A stretch of 64,000 nucleotides of DNA from Pseudomonas kermanshahensis. GTDB lineage: Bacteria > Pseudomonadota > Gammaproteobacteria > Pseudomonadales > Pseudomonadaceae. Below the pieces are notes generated by a model. That model was not told where the DNA came from. It was given only the letters and a program-made list of their open reading frames with translations, and searched no databases. A program made the translations under genes and the position numbers. Below are positions 63,422-64,000 of the stretch, piece after piece. The DNA lies in assembly GCF_014269205.2 (NCBI RefSeq), contig NZ_JABWRY020000001.1:3534001-3598000 (forward strand). Direction: 5' to 3'. Position 1 is the first letter of the stretch; every line of letters begins with the position of its first letter.

Positions 63422-64000
63422 TTAGGTACGCAGTGGCTTGATTGCCATGCTGGTGTTTGGTGCCACGTCGTTGCGCTGCACCGCGGTGGCCGGGCGGCTG
63501 TTCCAGTGCGGCAGCAGCACCAGCGCCGAGAACAGTGCGCAACCGGCGAACACGATGAACACCGTGACGCCGTCGAAATAACCCGGCAGCAGCCCGCCAA
63601 GCACGGCGCCCACCGAGCCGCAGCCGTTGACGAAGCCTGCTGCGGTGGCACCTGCCTTGGCGGTGCCGAAGTCGATGGCCGCAGCGCCGCTGATCATCGA
63701 GTCAGGGCCATACAAGGTCAGGCCCATGACGAACAGCAGGCCCACCACCAGCATCACGCTGCCGGTGTGCATGGCCGCCATGAACGCGGCTAGCGTCACC
63801 GTCAACAGCACCAAGCTGATCACGCACGCCGGCATGCGCCGTGCGCCGAACAGTTTGTCGGAGGCCAGGCCAATCATGATCGGCCCCAGCAGCCCAGCCA
63901 GTTCGAAGGCCGTGGGGATGATCGCCGCGCCGACCTTGCCCACCGACGGCATTTGCTCGAAGACGATCACTGGCCCCCACAGCAGAATGGCGTAGCGCGC
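63422..64000 (-). CDS. MFS transporter, OPA/PgtP-like (partial, N-terminus off right edge)
   Basis: About the last 192 residues of a major-facilitator carrier; the gene continues past the right edge. The visible half has GPIMIGLASDKLFGARRMPA (loop motif), LYGPDSMISGAAAIDFGTAKAGATAAGFVNGCGSVGAVLGGLLPG, which resembles phosphoglycerate/glycerol-phosphate antiporters. It is co-oriented and nearly touching the FAD oxidoreductase, which suggests that it imports the oxidase substrate (a phosphorylated or phosphonate compound is possible). Confidence 0.8.
   Translation of the reverse strand, partial: ARYAILLWGPVIVFEQMPSVGKVGAAIIPTAFELAGLLGPIMIGLASDKLFGARRMPACVISLVLLTVTLAAFMAAMHTGSVMLVVGLLFVMGLTLYGPDSMISGAAAIDFGTAKAGATAAGFVNGCGSVGAVLGGLLPGYFDGVTVFIVFAGCALFSALVLLPHWNSRPATAVQRNDVAPNTSMAIKPLRT

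Overview
The window is a GC-rich chromosomal segment of a Pseudomonas, most likely of the P. putida group. The evidence is codon use, the many P. putida-type REP elements (GGGAGCGGGCTTGCCCGCGAA-like), and a right half whose gene order (aromatic amino-acid decarboxylase, shikimate-type MFS carrier, QuiC, methyltransferase, ChrA, type I secretion, giant heme peroxidase) resembles, from memory, the P. putida KT2440 region around PP_2552-PP_2561. The species was not confirmed by any search.

Positions 1-35.7 kb form a dense organosulfur scavenging island. At the left edge is the N-terminal part of an SfnR-like sigma54 activator without a sensor domain. Five operons follow. (1) 1085-10067 (+): SsuA-like binding protein, secreted alpha/beta hydrolase, SsuD-like monooxygenase, Tat lipoprotein peptide-binding protein, TonB receptor, second SsuD-like monooxygenase. 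(2) 18823-10389 (-): DszB-like desulfinase, class II aldolase-like protein, SsuD-like monooxygenase and a complete Dpp/Opp-type importer. (3) 19202-24195 (+): DszC-like flavin monooxygenase and a heterodimeric ABC exporter. (4) 24647-27936 (+): SsuD/DszA-type monooxygenase and two further DszB-like proteins, the second with the catalytic Cys replaced by Ser. (5) 28240-32995 (+), two TonB receptors, followed by its own unit 33356-35671 (+), an SsuCB-like importer core without a binding protein. A chorismate-mutase-like protein (35729) ends the island.

The main discovery is the shared control logic. All six transcription units start 34-150 nt downstream of a GG-N10-GC sigma54 promoter (TGGCAc...TTGCw). 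Each is preceded by a TGCTG-N3-CAGCA palindrome, a good candidate for the binding site of the sigma54 activator at the left edge; the divergent pair at 18.8-19.2 kb shares one palindrome. The gene content suggests a complete path: outer-membrane uptake (three TonB receptors), periplasmic capture and import (two ABC systems), S-oxidation and C-S cleavage (DszC-, SsuD/DszA- and DszB-type enzymes), and export of the desulfurised skeleton (ABC exporter). No flavin reductase is present, so reduced flavin must come from elsewhere.

From 36 kb on lies more ordinary backbone. It holds a 3608-aa secreted animal-type heme peroxidase with RTX repeats (36202-47028, -), its divergent type I secretion operon (47484-51897), a graveyard with MAPEG and XRE-regulator remnants (51.9-52.5 kb), chrA and a methyltransferase, the divergent quiC/shikimate-type transporter pair with a palindromic operator candidate, a PLP decarboxylase with its LysR regulator, a YebC-family protein, and an FAD oxidoreductase with a truncated MFS transporter at the right edge. 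REP elements mark most operon ends. Two inverted copies of a ~243-bp MITE-like element flank the 10.4-24.2 kb segment. I found no tRNA, rRNA, CRISPR array or insertion sequence.
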